Origin: Lentisphaerota bacterium
GTDB taxonomy: Bacteria > Verrucomicrobiota > Kiritimatiellia > CAIQIC01 > Lenti-01
DNA length: 43,719 nucleotides
Direction: 5' to 3'
Assembly: GCA_012514035.1 (NCBI GenBank)
Contig: JAAZBB010000002.1
Location: 1 to 43,719 of the forward strand
Below the pieces are notes generated by a model. The model did no database searches. It saw nothing but the letters and a program-made list of their open reading frames with translations, and was not told the DNA's origin. Shown here piece after piece: positions 29,345-39,880 of this stretch (positions are counted from its first letter, which is position 1; the number at the start of each line of letters is the position of its first letter). Position numbers and translations under genes: made by a program.

Positions 29345-30183
29345 TGCCCCTTCCGTCAGAAGCCTTTTTCATTGTATCGATTTTCATTTTTCTTGCCGGC
29401 CTGTGCATCGGCAGCTTCCTCAACGTCTGCATCTGGCGCATCCCGCGCGACGAATCCATCGTCAGGCCCGGCTCCCATTGCCCCGCCTGCAACCACGCCA
29501 TCGCGCCGTGGGACAACATTCCGCTGCTCTCATGGCTTCTGCTGCGCGGCCGGTGCCGCCACTGCCACGCGCCTATTTCCCCGCGCTACGTGGTGGTGGA
29601 ACTGCTGACCGGCGCGCTGTTCGCGGGAATCTGGCTCGTGCACGGCTGGACCGTGCAGACTCCGGTTTACTGGCTGTTCGCCGCCGCCCTGATCCTGGGC
29701 ACCTTTGTTGATCTGGATCATCTGATCCTCCCGGACCGCGTGACCATCGGGGGAATGATCGCGGGTCCTGTCCTGGCCCTGGCTTTTCCCGAATTACATG
29801 ATCAAACCGAACGCCTTCCTGCGTTGATCCAGTCCCTGACGGGGCTGGGGCTGGGCGGCGGATTGCTCTGGCTGGTAGCGATCCTGGGCCGCGCGGCCCT
29901 CAAGCGCGAGGCCATGGGCCTGGGTGACGTTAAGCTGCTGGGAGCCATCGGGGCATGTCTTGGCTGGCGGGCGGTGTTGTTCACCGTGTTTGTGTCTTCG
30001 TTTTCGGGCACCCTGTTTGGCCTCGGGCTGATTGCCGCCGGACGCAAAGAGCTGCAGAGCCGGATTCCCTACGGGCCGCACCTGGCGCTGGCGGCGATCC
30101 TCTGGATGTTCTGCGGCCCGGCCTGCATTGATTTCTACCTGGCGTGGGCCTTTCCCAGCCGCCCTCCCGGATTTCTTCCATGA
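29341..30183 (+). CDS. pilD: Type 4 prepilin leader peptidase / methyltransferase
   Basis: 280 aa polytopic inner-membrane aspartic peptidase. The N-terminal methylase part begins FLAGLCIGSFLNVCIWRIP and holds the zinc motif C47-x2-C50...C72-x2-C75. The peptidase aspartates are D124/D126 in FVDLDHLILPD and D196 in GLGDVKLLG. It cleaves and N-methylates prepilins or pseudopilins for type IV pili or type II secretion. None of those structural genes is evident here. It overlaps aroE upstream and the AI-2E-family gene downstream, each by 4 bp. Confidence 0.93.
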   Translation: MMPLPSEAFFIVSIFIFLAGLCIGSFLNVCIWRIPRDESIVRPGSHCPACNHAIAPWDNIPLLSWLLLRGRCRHCHAPISPRYVVVELLTGALFAGIWLVHGWTVQTPVYWLFAAALILGTFVDLDHLILPDRVTIGGMIAGPVLALAFPELHDQTERLPALIQSLTGLGLGGGLLWLVAILGRAALKREAMGLGDVKLLGAIGACLGWRAVLFTVFVSSFSGTLFGLGLIAAGRKELQSRIPYGPHLALAAILWMFCGPACIDFYLAWAFPSRPPGFLP

Positions 30184-31289
30184 ATCCTGCCACCGGCACC
30201 CGGCCCCAGCGCGTCAGCGCCACGTCTCTGTCGCTCGGCATCCTTGCTGTCATCGCCGTCGGTTTCGTGCTCAAAGTCGCGCAGGGTGTCGTCATCCCTC
30301 TGCTCATCGCCTGGCTGCTGAGCTACCTCCTCGCTCCCGTCGTCAATTTCCTTGTTTGCCGCCTGCGCTTTCCCGCTTTCCTCGCCGTCGCCTGCGTCGT
30401 CGTGCTCCTCCTGCTCGCGTCCTGGGGCGCGGGCATCGTCATCCAGCAGCGCCTCCTTGCCTTCGCCAAGGCTTTCCCCGAATACCAAGTCCGCCTCTCC
30501 GAGACCCTCGACCACTACGGCAAGCTCCTCGACATACCCGCCTTCGCCCTCAAGGACCTCGACTGGACTTCCCAGGTCGGCCCTGCCGTGGTCAAAACCT
30601 CCAAGTTCTTCATCTCCTTCATCTCGAACGCAGTGCTCGTGCTGATTTTCCTCGTCTTCATGCTCATCGGAAAGCCCTATTCCAGCGACAAGCTCCGCGC
30701 CGCCTTCCCCGGCCGCGCCGATGCGATCCTCGACGTCACCAATGCCATCTCACGCCAGATCGGCGCCTATCTCGGCGCACTCTTCGTGATCTCCCTTGTC
30801 ACCGGCCTGTGCGTTTGGGGTGCGCTCGCGTGGATCGGGGTGGAATTCGCCTTCGCGTGGGGCCTGCTCGCCTTCGTGCTCAACTTCATCCCCACCGTCG
30901 GTTCCATCGTCGCCAGCATCCCGCCCGTCCTGATGGCCCTCGTCCAGTTCGCCCCGAGCATCTGGCCCGCCGTCGGGGTCGTCCTTGTCCTGCTGGTCAT
31001 TCAAAACACCTTGGGCAACTTCATCGCCCCGAAGGTATACGGCGACCGGCTCAATCTCTCGCCGGTGGTCATCCTGCTCTTTCTGCTCTTCTGGGGCTGG
31101 CTCTGGGGCATCGTCGGCGCGCTGCTTGCGGTCCCCCTGGCCGCCGCCATCCAGATCGCGCTGGCCCAGATCCCGGCCCTGGCGCCTCTCGCCGTCATGA
31201 TGGGCTCCGGCCAGCGCTACGCGCGCCGGAACAAACGCCCATCTCCGGCGCCCGTCACGACCGCCAATCCGGAGAACCCCGCGGAATGA
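30180..31289 (+). CDS. AI-2E family transporter (PerM-like)
   Basis: 369 aa integral membrane protein from ATG 30180, chosen for the ATGA overlap with pilD. It has about eight helices: two or three at the N-terminus (SLGILAVIAVGFVLKVAQG, then VIPLLIAWLLSYLLAPVV), a soluble loop with YQVRLSETLDHYGKLL, and the C-terminal block containing FVLNFIPTVGSIVASIPPVL, a hallmark of the family. Members are oligomeric exporters or antiporters; the autoinducer-2 name is historical and does not establish the substrate. The C-terminus overlaps the M6 peptidase start by 4 bp. Confidence 0.88.
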   Translation: MNPATGTRPQRVSATSLSLGILAVIAVGFVLKVAQGVVIPLLIAWLLSYLLAPVVNFLVCRLRFPAFLAVACVVVLLLLASWGAGIVIQQRLLAFAKAFPEYQVRLSETLDHYGKLLDIPAFALKDLDWTSQVGPAVVKTSKFFISFISNAVLVLIFLVFMLIGKPYSSDKLRAAFPGRADAILDVTNAISRQIGAYLGALFVISLVTGLCVWGALAWIGVEFAFAWGLLAFVLNFIPTVGSIVASIPPVLMALVQFAPSIWPAVGVVLVLLVIQNTLGNFIAPKVYGDRLNLSPVVILLFLLFWGWLWGIVGALLAVPLAAAIQIALAQIPALAPLAVMMGSGQRYARRNKRPSPAPVTTANPENPAE

Positions 31290-34126
31290 GCGCCTGGACG
31301 CGGCGTGCGCTGGCCGGCGGCCTCTGCGTCCTGGGATGGTCCACCTCCCAAGCCGTGATGCCCCGCGACGTCGAACCGGCCGACGGCAGGGCCCCGGCCA
31401 AAGAGGATCGGGACCAGGCGAATCCCGACGAAGTGCGGCGCATCCGGGAACGCCAGCGCCTGGTCCGCGAACTCCGCGACCTGACCGCGCACCGGGACGG
31501 GCCTGACGCCAAGCAATCCGCCCGCAAGGCGGAGTTGGAATCCCGCCTGGCCATGCTTGCCAAGACCGGCACTGACCGCGTGCTGATCATCCTGGTCGAG
31601 TTCAACGGCACCAATACGTTCACGTGGACGCCCGGGGTGTCCACCTGGGATCCGTTCGGCATCGCCGAGCAGACGGAATACGACGGGACCAACTCTGGCA
31701 ATGCCGCCGCCTCGTCGTTCTTCGCCGCCAAATACGGCATCACGGCTCCCACCAACTGCCGCTATGCGGGTCCGCTGCACAATGAAATCCCGCGCCCGCT
31801 CTCAGCCGCGGACATTTCCGGCGAAACCATCTGGACGCCGGATTTTTCGCCGGACTACTACCGCAATATCGCCTTCGGCGATGGCTGGACCTTCTCCTAC
31901 GACCGGGCCGACGGCTCTCCCGTGGCCGCCGACTTCCCAGGGCAGTCCGTGCGCGATTACTACCGTGATTTCTCCTCCGGGCGCTACGAGATCATTGGTG
32001 ACGTGGTCGGCTGGGTCCAGGTGACCAACTCCATCTGGTACTACGGGGCGGACGCGATTCCCGGCCGCAAATCGGGCGCCACGTCCGCCGCCCACAACGG
32101 GGCTATTCCCGGCGCAGGCAACACCCGCCGCCTGGTCATGGACGCGATCGACGCGGTCAATGCCGCCTATCCCGACTTCGATTGGGCCCCCTATGATCTC
32201 AATGGCGACACAATCATCGACCGCCTGTGGATCATCCACGCCGGCTATGGCGAAGAGGACAGCGCCATCCTCCTCAACCGGACTTCCTACGGCGAGTCCG
32301 CGATCTGGTCCCAGTCCTCCAGCCTGACCAGCAAATATCCGGTCGCCGAAGGCCTCTACGCCTCCCGGTTCATCATCATGCCCGAAAACTGCGGGATCAG
32401 CGTCCTGGCCCACGAATACGCCCACAATCTGGGCGCGGATGATCTCTACGCCTACGGCTACGGCGACACCTCCGCCGGCTTCTGGACCCTGATGGCCGAC
32501 GATTGGACCGGCTTCCCTCTCGGGTTCCTGCCGCAGGCACCCGATCCGCTTCACCTCGATAATTGGGGCTGGCTGGATCCCTGCGTGATCTCCGATCCGG
32601 CCGTGGTTCATGAAATCCATCTGGGCCAGGCCAGTCGTTTTCCCGGCGGCCCCGGAGTGCACCGGGCCGCCAAGATCGAACTTCCGGATCATCTGGCGCC
32701 GCTGGCGGTTCCCCCGCGCGGCATGCGCAGTTGGTGGAGCGGCACAGGTGTCAACATCAACGGCAGCATGGTGCTGTCCCTCCCGCTGGCCATTCCAGCG
32801 GAGGGCGCGGATCTCGTCTATGCCGCCGCCTATGACACGGAGGCGGGCTATGACTTCTTCCGGGTGCTGGCCACCACCAACACAGGCGCCGACTGGGTTG
32901 TGCTCGGGTCCTCCAGCGGCAAAAACCCTGGATATCCCGCCTACCAGATCCGGACCAACAACCTCGCCGCCTTCGCCGGCCAGAACGTCCAACTCGCCTT
33001 CCAGTACACCACCGACTACGCGATTCTGGGCGCAGGGGCTTTTGTCGATGACGTGCGCGTCATCTCCGGTTCCGCCCTCCTCCTGCACGACGATGCCGAA
33101 ACCAACTCGGGCCTTTGGACTTATTATGCCCCGTGGGCGTGCACGGACGGGTTCGTTCGCTATCCCCAGGCCTATTACCTGCAATGGCGCAATACCGAGG
33201 CCGACGGCGGCTACGACCACAGCCTGGGAATCTCCAACTGGCGCTTCGGGCCCGTGAACGGCGGCCTGCTGGTCTGGCACTACAATTCCTTCTACAAAGA
33301 CAACGAAATCGCCACGTACCTGACCAACCCGCCTTCCTTCGGCCCGAAAGGCCGCCTGCTGGTCATGGATGCGCATCCCGAGCCCTATCGCGACCCGGCC
33401 GCACTTGCGGAAGGCATCGCCTGCGAACGGGCCAATGTCAGCAGCCGCCTGCTGATGCGGGACGCCCCGTTCGGCCTGTCCGACGCCGCCCCTTTCTCCC
33501 TGCAGCCGCCATACGTGCGCGCCGCGGAGGATTTCGCCGGTCGGCCCGCCGTGCCGCTGTTCAGCGATGCCCTGGGGTACTACCCCGGACTCGAGCGGGC
33601 GCTTCAGCCCGGCAGCGACACCAACCGCTGGATGACCGTGCAATGGGACGCCAGCGCGATCGTTCCTTCCGCCACCGACTACGGCGTCCGCGCTCGCCAG
33701 TATCCCGCCGGCAGCGATATTTGGTACCTCTACCAGCAGAAAGCCACCAGCGGCACCAACCAGTACATGCACTTCATCACCAACCGCGTCGCCGGAGGAA
33801 CCGCGCTGGCCGGCTCCGGAAACCCCGGTGCAACGGCCACTCCTCACGGCTGGAACGTCCGCATCCTTTCCCAGACATCCACCCAGGCCTGCGTGCGCAT
33901 CTGGAACGGCCCGCCCTTCGCCATCACCTCCATCACCCGCCCCAGCACCTCGTCCGTCGCGCTGCATTTCGATGCCGTGCCCGAGCGGCCCGTCGTCCTG
34001 AGCGCCTCATCCGACCTGGCCGCCGGCGGCAGCGGCTTCGTGCCCCTGATCGCCGACTGCACCAACAACCCCGTCACCCTGCCCGCCGATCAGGCCCACA
34101 GCTACTACCGCCTCGGCATCCCGTGA
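31286..34126 (+). CDS. Secreted M6-family (immune inhibitor A-like) metallopeptidase
   Basis: 946 aa with signal peptide (about 1-23, ending STSQA). The catalytic domain carries HEYAHNLGAD (H376, E377, H380, with D385 as likely third ligand) and the preceding DLNGDTIIDRLWIIHAGYGEE segment. Downstream come a jelly-roll part and the InhA-type region with YYLQWRNTEADGGYD, NGGLLVWHYN and RLLVMDAHPEP. It is therefore a large zinc endopeptidase exported to digest proteins or remodel the surface. The protein ends without a clear anchor. ATG 31286 overlaps the previous stop by 4 bp. An in-frame reading upstream to 30032 is another frame of pilD and the transporter. Confidence 0.9.
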   Translation: MSAWTRRALAGGLCVLGWSTSQAVMPRDVEPADGRAPAKEDRDQANPDEVRRIRERQRLVRELRDLTAHRDGPDAKQSARKAELESRLAMLAKTGTDRVLIILVEFNGTNTFTWTPGVSTWDPFGIAEQTEYDGTNSGNAAASSFFAAKYGITAPTNCRYAGPLHNEIPRPLSAADISGETIWTPDFSPDYYRNIAFGDGWTFSYDRADGSPVAADFPGQSVRDYYRDFSSGRYEIIGDVVGWVQVTNSIWYYGADAIPGRKSGATSAAHNGAIPGAGNTRRLVMDAIDAVNAAYPDFDWAPYDLNGDTIIDRLWIIHAGYGEEDSAILLNRTSYGESAIWSQSSSLTSKYPVAEGLYASRFIIMPENCGISVLAHEYAHNLGADDLYAYGYGDTSAGFWTLMADDWTGFPLGFLPQAPDPLHLDNWGWLDPCVISDPAVVHEIHLGQASRFPGGPGVHRAAKIELPDHLAPLAVPPRGMRSWWSGTGVNINGSMVLSLPLAIPAEGADLVYAAAYDTEAGYDFFRVLATTNTGADWVVLGSSSGKNPGYPAYQIRTNNLAAFAGQNVQLAFQYTTDYAILGAGAFVDDVRVISGSALLLHDDAETNSGLWTYYAPWACTDGFVRYPQAYYLQWRNTEADGGYDHSLGISNWRFGPVNGGLLVWHYNSFYKDNEIATYLTNPPSFGPKGRLLVMDAHPEPYRDPAALAEGIACERANVSSRLLMRDAPFGLSDAAPFSLQPPYVRAAEDFAGRPAVPLFSDALGYYPGLERALQPGSDTNRWMTVQWDASAIVPSATDYGVRARQYPAGSDIWYLYQQKATSGTNQYMHFITNRVAGGTALAGSGNPGATATPHGWNVRILSQTSTQACVRIWNGPPFAITSITRPSTSSVALHFDAVPERPVVLSASSDLAAGGSGFVPLIADCTNNPVTLPADQAHSYYRLGIP

Positions 34127-34168
34127 GCCGCCCGGACAATAAAACCCGCCCCTGATCCGTTGTCCGTC

Positions 34169-34762
34169 ATGAAAGGCCCCGTTCCAAAGAAGCCCGTGAT
34201 GGATGACGACAATGCGAAACTCCTGGCAGCCTATCGCCGCGGCAACGCCGAAGCCCTTGGCCAACTTGTTGCCAAGTACCAGCACCCGCTCTTCGGGTTC
34301 TTGCAACGCTTTGCCACCCACCCCGGCGAAGCCGATGACTGGTTCCAGGAAACCTGGGTGCGCGCCATCCAACACATGAATTATTTTCGCCAGAAGAATC
34401 TGCCCGGCTGGTTGTTCCGCATCGCCCACAACCTGATCATCGACCAGGCGCGCCGTAAAAAACCCGACGGTTCGCTCGACGAACCCGGCACCGAGCCCGT
34501 TCCCTCCGCCGCCCTCTCCCCCGCCGACGAAGCTGCCGGCCGCGACCTCGGACAACAGATCCAAACCGCCACCACGAAGCTCCCCGTCGAGCAGCGCGAG
34601 GTCTTCTGGCTCCGCATGGACGCTGGCCTGCCCTTCAAGGAAATCGCGCGCATCCAGCGCTGCTCCGTCAATACCGCCCTCGCCCGCATGCAATACGCCC
34701 TCGACAAGCTCCGCGCCGCCCTCGGCCCCATTTACCGCGAATTGCAGGATCTCCGTCCATGA
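34169..34762 (+). CDS. ECF-type RNA polymerase sigma factor
   Basis: 197 aa. Region 2 spans about 12-85: QLVAKYQHPLFGFLQRF, the core-binding DWFQETWVRAIQ, then WLFRIAHNLIIDQARR. Region 4 spans about 135-190, with LPVEQREVFWLRMDAGLPFK and a helix-turn-helix EIARIQRCSVNTALARMQ. No anti-sigma-independent extension is visible, so it is a standard group 4 sigma. ATG 34169 begins a basic N-terminus; a TTG at 34160 is less likely. It overlaps the next gene, probably its anti-sigma factor, by 4 bp. Confidence 0.92.
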   Translation: MKGPVPKKPVMDDDNAKLLAAYRRGNAEALGQLVAKYQHPLFGFLQRFATHPGEADDWFQETWVRAIQHMNYFRQKNLPGWLFRIAHNLIIDQARRKKPDGSLDEPGTEPVPSAALSPADEAAGRDLGQQIQTATTKLPVEQREVFWLRMDAGLPFKEIARIQRCSVNTALARMQYALDKLRAALGPIYRELQDLRP

Positions 34763-35220
34763 ACACCATACTACTCAACCGACTCCTTCTTCTCGAACAG
34801 TCCGGCGAACTCTCCCCGCAGCAACGCCGCCGCCTGGATGCCGAGCTGGCCCGCTCGGATTCGGCGCGCCAACTCCGGCAGGAACTGCACACCCTTGCCC
34901 GCGTTCTTCCACCACCCGCCATCCATCCCGCGCCCGATGCCGCCCTGAAAATCGCCGCACGGCTCCGGCCGCCCCCGGAAAAACCGGTTGTCTCGTGTCC
35001 CCCCGCATGGAAGCCCCTGTTGGCCGCCGCCGCCGTCCTGGCCCTCCTGCTGGGCATTCGCGCTTTCCACGCAACCGAGGCACCACCTGTTCTCGCCGTC
35101 ACCGCCATCGCCGGAGAAGAAGAGGAATGGACGGATCCTCTCGATGCCGATTTCACCGAACTTGAAACACTGCTTCTGGCCGTTGCCGCGGACATTGAAT
35201 TCCAAATCACGGAGTTTTGA
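34759..35220 (+). CDS. Putative anti-sigma factor, single-pass membrane protein
   Basis: 153 aa. The N-terminal half is helical and polar (LSPQQRRRLDAELARSDSAR) like the sigma-binding part of small zf-HC2-type anti-sigma factors, but without their HxxxCxxC motif. One membrane helix lies at about 84-100 (PLLAAAAVLALLLGI), leaving an acidic C-terminal extracytoplasmic tail (GEEEEWTDPLDADF). Its overlap with the sigma gene supports the role; sequence alone does not prove it. The exported helical protein encoded 28 bp downstream could be the sensed or controlled partner. Confidence 0.65.
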   Translation: MNTILLNRLLLLEQSGELSPQQRRRLDAELARSDSARQLRQELHTLARVLPPPAIHPAPDAALKIAARLRPPPEKPVVSCPPAWKPLLAAAAVLALLLGIRAFHATEAPPVLAVTAIAGEEEEWTDPLDADFTELETLLLAVAADIEFQITEF

Positions 35221-35248
35221 AACAAGAATCCCGAAACAGGAGAAGACC

Positions 35249-35887
35249 ATGAAATGCACCACACTGATGATCGTCGCCGCTCTTGCGGCTGGCGCCGTCT
35301 TTGCCCAGGAAGACGTTTCCGAATCGTATCCTCTGCCGCCCGCCCGCCCGGGCATGTGCGGCATGACCAGTCCGCATGGCGGAGCCAAGCAGGCCACGCG
35401 CGGTGACCGGGACCGCTCCGGCGGCCCGATGTCCCCCGAAATGAAAGAACAGATGCGGGCCGAACACCGCGCCATCCGCCAGCTCGGCGCTGCCGCCCGC
35501 GCCGAGACCGACGAAACCAAGAAAGCCGAACTGGTCGAACAACTCCGCGCCAAACTCGGCGAAGCGGCCGATCGCATGCAGGCGCACCAGGAAGAGCGCC
35601 TGGCGCAGGCCGAGGAACGCCTTGCCGGGCTCAAGGAGCGTGTGGCCGACGGCCAGGCCAATCGCGACGCCCGCATCGAAGAACAGATCCAGCGCATTCT
35701 ATCCGGGGAGCGGCCTCCGGTCCCCGACGCCTTCCGGCAATTCCCCTATGCCAAGAGTGGCCGGCGCGGCTACGGTCCCGGTCCCGCAGGCGGCCCGGCC
35801 CCGCCGCCGGACGAGGCCAGCGACGAACCGGCGCCGCCCCCGCCCGGCGAGATGCCAGACGACTTGCCTCCGTCCGCCGTGGAGTAA
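35249..35887 (+). CDS. Periplasmic helical protein, Spy/CpxP-like in layout
   Basis: 212 aa with a signal peptide (about 1-20, ending AGAVFAQ). The mature part is a long charged helix region (about 65-155, MKEQMRAEHRAIRQLGAAAR then KAELVEQLRAKLGEAADRMQ), followed by a Pro-rich tail ending in PPPPGEMPDDLPP. ECF/anti-sigma operons often carry a periplasmic helical third protein of this kind. No LTxxQ motifs of true Spy/CpxP are present, so the name describes layout only. AGGAGAAGACC gives a good ribosome site, and a terminator follows directly. Confidence 0.7.
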   Translation: MKCTTLMIVAALAAGAVFAQEDVSESYPLPPARPGMCGMTSPHGGAKQATRGDRDRSGGPMSPEMKEQMRAEHRAIRQLGAAARAETDETKKAELVEQLRAKLGEAADRMQAHQEERLAQAEERLAGLKERVADGQANRDARIEEQIQRILSGERPPVPDAFRQFPYAKSGRRGYGPGPAGGPAPPPDEASDEPAPPPPGEMPDDLPPSAVE

Positions 35888-35903
35888 ACTCCGCCACGCA
35901 TCC

Positions 35904-35934
35904 GGCCCCGCTCCGCGGCGGGGCCTTCATTTTT
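35904..35934 (+). terminator. Rho-independent terminator of the sigma-factor operon
   Basis: GGCCCCGC and GCGGGGCC form an 8-bp GC stem (35904-35911/35918-35925) with a 6-nt loop, followed by TTCATTTTT. It starts 17 bp after the stop of the periplasmic protein gene. Confidence 0.88.
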
Positions 35935-35983
35935 CCGGGAATTGGGCTTTTCCGGACCATTTCATCCGCCATACTTTTTATCC

Positions 35984-36823
35984 ATGAGCTATTTGGTGAT
36001 GGTGTCGCTGGTGTGGGCCTTTTCCTTTGGCCTGATCGGCAACCATCTTGCCGGCTTGCCGCCGGCCTGGGTGGGCTGGATCCGCCTGGCGCTGTCGGCG
36101 GGGGTCTTCCTGCCGTTTGTCCGCCGCGTGCCGTGGAAAATCGGCCTCGGCCTGTTTGCCACCGGCGCGGTCCAGTTCGGCCTGATGTACCTGGCCTATC
36201 TGACCAGTTTCCGCTTTCTCAAATCCCATGAAGTCGCGCTCTTCACCGTGACGACGCCCATCCTGGTCGCGTTGCTCAGCGATCTTGGCGCCCGGCGCTG
36301 GCGGCCGTGCAATTTCCTGGCCGCATCGCTGGCGGTGGGCGGAGCCGCCATCCTCCAGTGGGTTGAACTGGAAAGCACCGCGCCGCTCATCGGGTTCCTG
36401 CTCATGCAAGCCTCCAACTTGTGCTTTGCCGCAGGCCAACTAGCCTACCGCGTGCTCATGGCCCGCCTTGTTCCCGCCATGCCTGACCACCGGATTTTCT
36501 TCTGGATGCATCTGGGCGGCTTTGCGGTTCTGACCCCCATGATCCTGACGGACCGCCTCGGGCAGGAGCTGCCCGTCCCGACGCCCATGCAATGGGCCAT
36601 ACTCGCCTACCTCGGCGTCATGGCGTCGGGGATATGTTTCTTCCTGTGGAACCGCGGGGCCCGCTTCGTTTCCGCTGGTCAGCTCGCGGTGATGAACAAC
36701 CTCAAGATCCCGCTTGGGGTCGCGGTGTCGTTGTTCGTGTTCCGCGAAGCCGCCGACCTCCGGAGCTTCCTCGCCGGTGCGCTTCTGGTTGCCGTCGCCC
36801 TCCTCTCCGTCCGCAAACCCTAG
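35984..36823 (+). CDS. EamA/DMT-family transporter
   Basis: 279 aa with about ten membrane helices in two EamA repeats: residues about 1-130 (MSYLVMVSLVWAFSFGLIG, FLKSHEVALFTVTTPILVALL) and 145-275 (GICFFLWNRGARFVSAGQLAVMNN in part). The repeat landmark VALFTVTTPI resembles CarO/RhaT-like and YdcZ-type drug/metabolite transporters, with a polar-residue pattern suited to amino acids or small metabolites. The substrate cannot be told. ATG 35984 was preferred to a TTG at 35942. The gene stands between the terminator and glpK, with no partner. Confidence 0.82.
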   Translation: MSYLVMVSLVWAFSFGLIGNHLAGLPPAWVGWIRLALSAGVFLPFVRRVPWKIGLGLFATGAVQFGLMYLAYLTSFRFLKSHEVALFTVTTPILVALLSDLGARRWRPCNFLAASLAVGGAAILQWVELESTAPLIGFLLMQASNLCFAAGQLAYRVLMARLVPAMPDHRIFFWMHLGGFAVLTPMILTDRLGQELPVPTPMQWAILAYLGVMASGICFFLWNRGARFVSAGQLAVMNNLKIPLGVAVSLFVFREAADLRSFLAGALLVAVALLSVRKP

Positions 36824-36916
36824 CATCCGCTACGGTTTTTCCTCGCCTTGGACCGGCTCTGGATCGATAGTGGCCGCGTGCGGGGCAAATCCGCCACCCT
36901 GCCACCGGAGAACGCC

Positions 36917-38422
<1,506 letters not shown>

Positions 38423-38466
38423 TGAAGATTCCACCGCCAACCTAAATTCCACATCAGAAGGTTCAA

Positions 38467-38691
38467 ATGAACCAGACCGCTGGAGCCGCCCTGGTGCTTG
38501 CGGTATGCCTTTCAACCGCTGGATGCGTCTTCTTGTCCATATCCCCCTGGCTGTCCGACGACACCCGGGCACGCATCTGCTCTTGGCGGGACCCAAAGAG
38601 TTCCCTGGCCCTGGCACTGGCGGGAAGTGGGCCGCGCAATTCCGGATTCTCCTCCGGCACGCGGCTCGCATCCAGACCCACTACCGGCTGA
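38467..38691 (+). CDS. Possible small lipoprotein, 74 aa
   Basis: The first 20 residues look like a lipoprotein signal (ALVLAVCLSTAGC, lipobox Cys at 20), and AAGG lies shortly before the ATG. The remainder is short, Ser/Arg-rich and unrecognised. It overlaps the 3' end of the converging nucleotidyltransferase gene by 11 bp. The signal-like start could be chance in GC-rich DNA. Confidence 0.35.
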   Translation: MNQTAGAALVLAVCLSTAGCVFLSISPWLSDDTRARICSWRDPKSSLALALAGSGPRNSGFSSGTRLASRPTTG

Positions 38692-39880
38692 ATTCAGCCA
38701 GGTTGCGCCAGTCGCGCCGCCAGGGATGCCGCAGGAGCCGCACCGGCCGAATCACCCAATACAGCGGAAACAGGGCGGCCGGCAGCGGTACGGCCTGAAG
38801 ATCCCCCAGCGTCGGCCAAAACACCCAACCCAACATCATACGCAGACGCCGCCACAGAGAATCCTGCGCATCTTTTTCAAACCGCAACCGGGCAATCATC
38901 GGAGTGGCGGTGACCATCATCGTGGTTCCGGGCCGGTTCACGCGATGCGCCAAGTTCCGGACACGGGCATGCTCCGCCAATTTCAGCGGGCCCTGCTCCA
39001 AAGGAATGCCGAAATCATGCGTCATGAACCGCAACCCCAGGCCCAGCGTGGTCTCCATGTGCCAGTGCCGCGCCAACCGGCAAGCCGTGTCGCGCTCGGA
39101 CCGGGACAACCGCAGCCAGAGCCCGGCCACATCCGCCAGCCAGATGAACCGGTCCCAGCCATGGTGCGCGCCATGCGCGCAGGCCAACAGAAGCGCGTGA
39201 ACGGCGGCCGGGGCCTGAATCCGCGTGCCCGCGATTTCCAGGCTCACGGCAGAATCCCGGATGGCCCGCGCGGCCGGACGGGTCGGCCCGAGCGCGCGCC
39301 AGCCGTGGGCCAGTTCGATCAGCCGTCCGCGTTCAGGATGCCTCATGGCGACTTCAATCCCGGCGCGATGCGCGCAGGCCGCGATGCGGCTACCCAAGGA
39401 CTGCCAGCGTTGGTAACCGCCTTTCTCCAAGGCGTGCAGCGCTGACACCAGATCCCTGGATTCAACCCAGAGATCCAAATCGTCATAGACCCGCCATTCG
39501 GGCACCGGATAGGCTTGGCGCGCCAGGGCCGGACCTTTGCACACGAGGAATCGCACGCCCGCGCTTGCCAGCAATCCGGAGATAAACGCCAGTTCCTCTT
39601 CGGCATGAGCAACCTGCCGGGCCAGCGCCCGCACGCGGCGGCGCAGTTGTTCGCGGTCAATCGCTTCGGGAAAGACTCCGGCCTGGTCTGCCAGGATGAG
39701 TCCGGCAGCCAGCAATGGCACTACGCGCTGGCCCTCCGCCCATTGCACCGCGTTGACGCCGTCCAGCGACAGGGAAAGATCCCTCGGGCTTGCCAGCCGG
39801 CCTGTAACGACAGCGGCACACAATTGCGGCAGAATCTCGCGGCTGTCGATGGCTTCATCCATGGCGCAGGCAGATGCCAT
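38681..39880 (-). CDS. PF14907-type nucleotidyltransferase (RiPP-associated)
   Basis: 399 aa. The nucleotidyltransferase core has VRFLVCKGPALARQAYP and then WRVYDDLDLWVE, giving the basic-then-acidic pattern (K115, D133/D134/D136) of the uncharacterised nucleotidyltransferase family PF14907. The C-terminal half is helical with LACAHGAHHGWDRFIWLADVA, a His-rich stretch seen in these proteins, plus a hydrophobic end (LPAALFPLYWVI). Relatives occur in lasso-peptide clusters such as the paeninodin one, where their reaction is not fully settled. It is last in the cluster, and its start overlaps the peptidase gene by 26 bp. Confidence 0.8.
   Translation of the reverse strand: MASACAMDEAIDSREILPQLCAAVVTGRLASPRDLSLSLDGVNAVQWAEGQRVVPLLAAGLILADQAGVFPEAIDREQLRRRVRALARQVAHAEEELAFISGLLASAGVRFLVCKGPALARQAYPVPEWRVYDDLDLWVESRDLVSALHALEKGGYQRWQSLGSRIAACAHRAGIEVAMRHPERGRLIELAHGWRALGPTRPAARAIRDSAVSLEIAGTRIQAPAAVHALLLACAHGAHHGWDRFIWLADVAGLWLRLSRSERDTACRLARHWHMETTLGLGLRFMTHDFGIPLEQGPLKLAEHARVRNLAHRVNRPGTTMMVTATPMIARLRFEKDAQDSLWRRLRMMLGWVFWPTLGDLQAVPLPAALFPLYWVIRPVRLLRHPWRRDWRNLAEFSR

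Noticed and set aside
30032-31285. In-frame extension of the M6 peptidase upstream through pilD and the transporter gene
   Set aside because: The extra 418 residues are frame-shifted readings of two recognised genes. The ATG at 31286 gives a signal peptide and an ATGA overlap.
31802-33967. 721-codon frame antisense to the M6 peptidase gene
   Set aside because: Repetitive Gly/Ala/Val translation without motifs; it vanishes as a gene once the peptidase with HEYAH is accepted.
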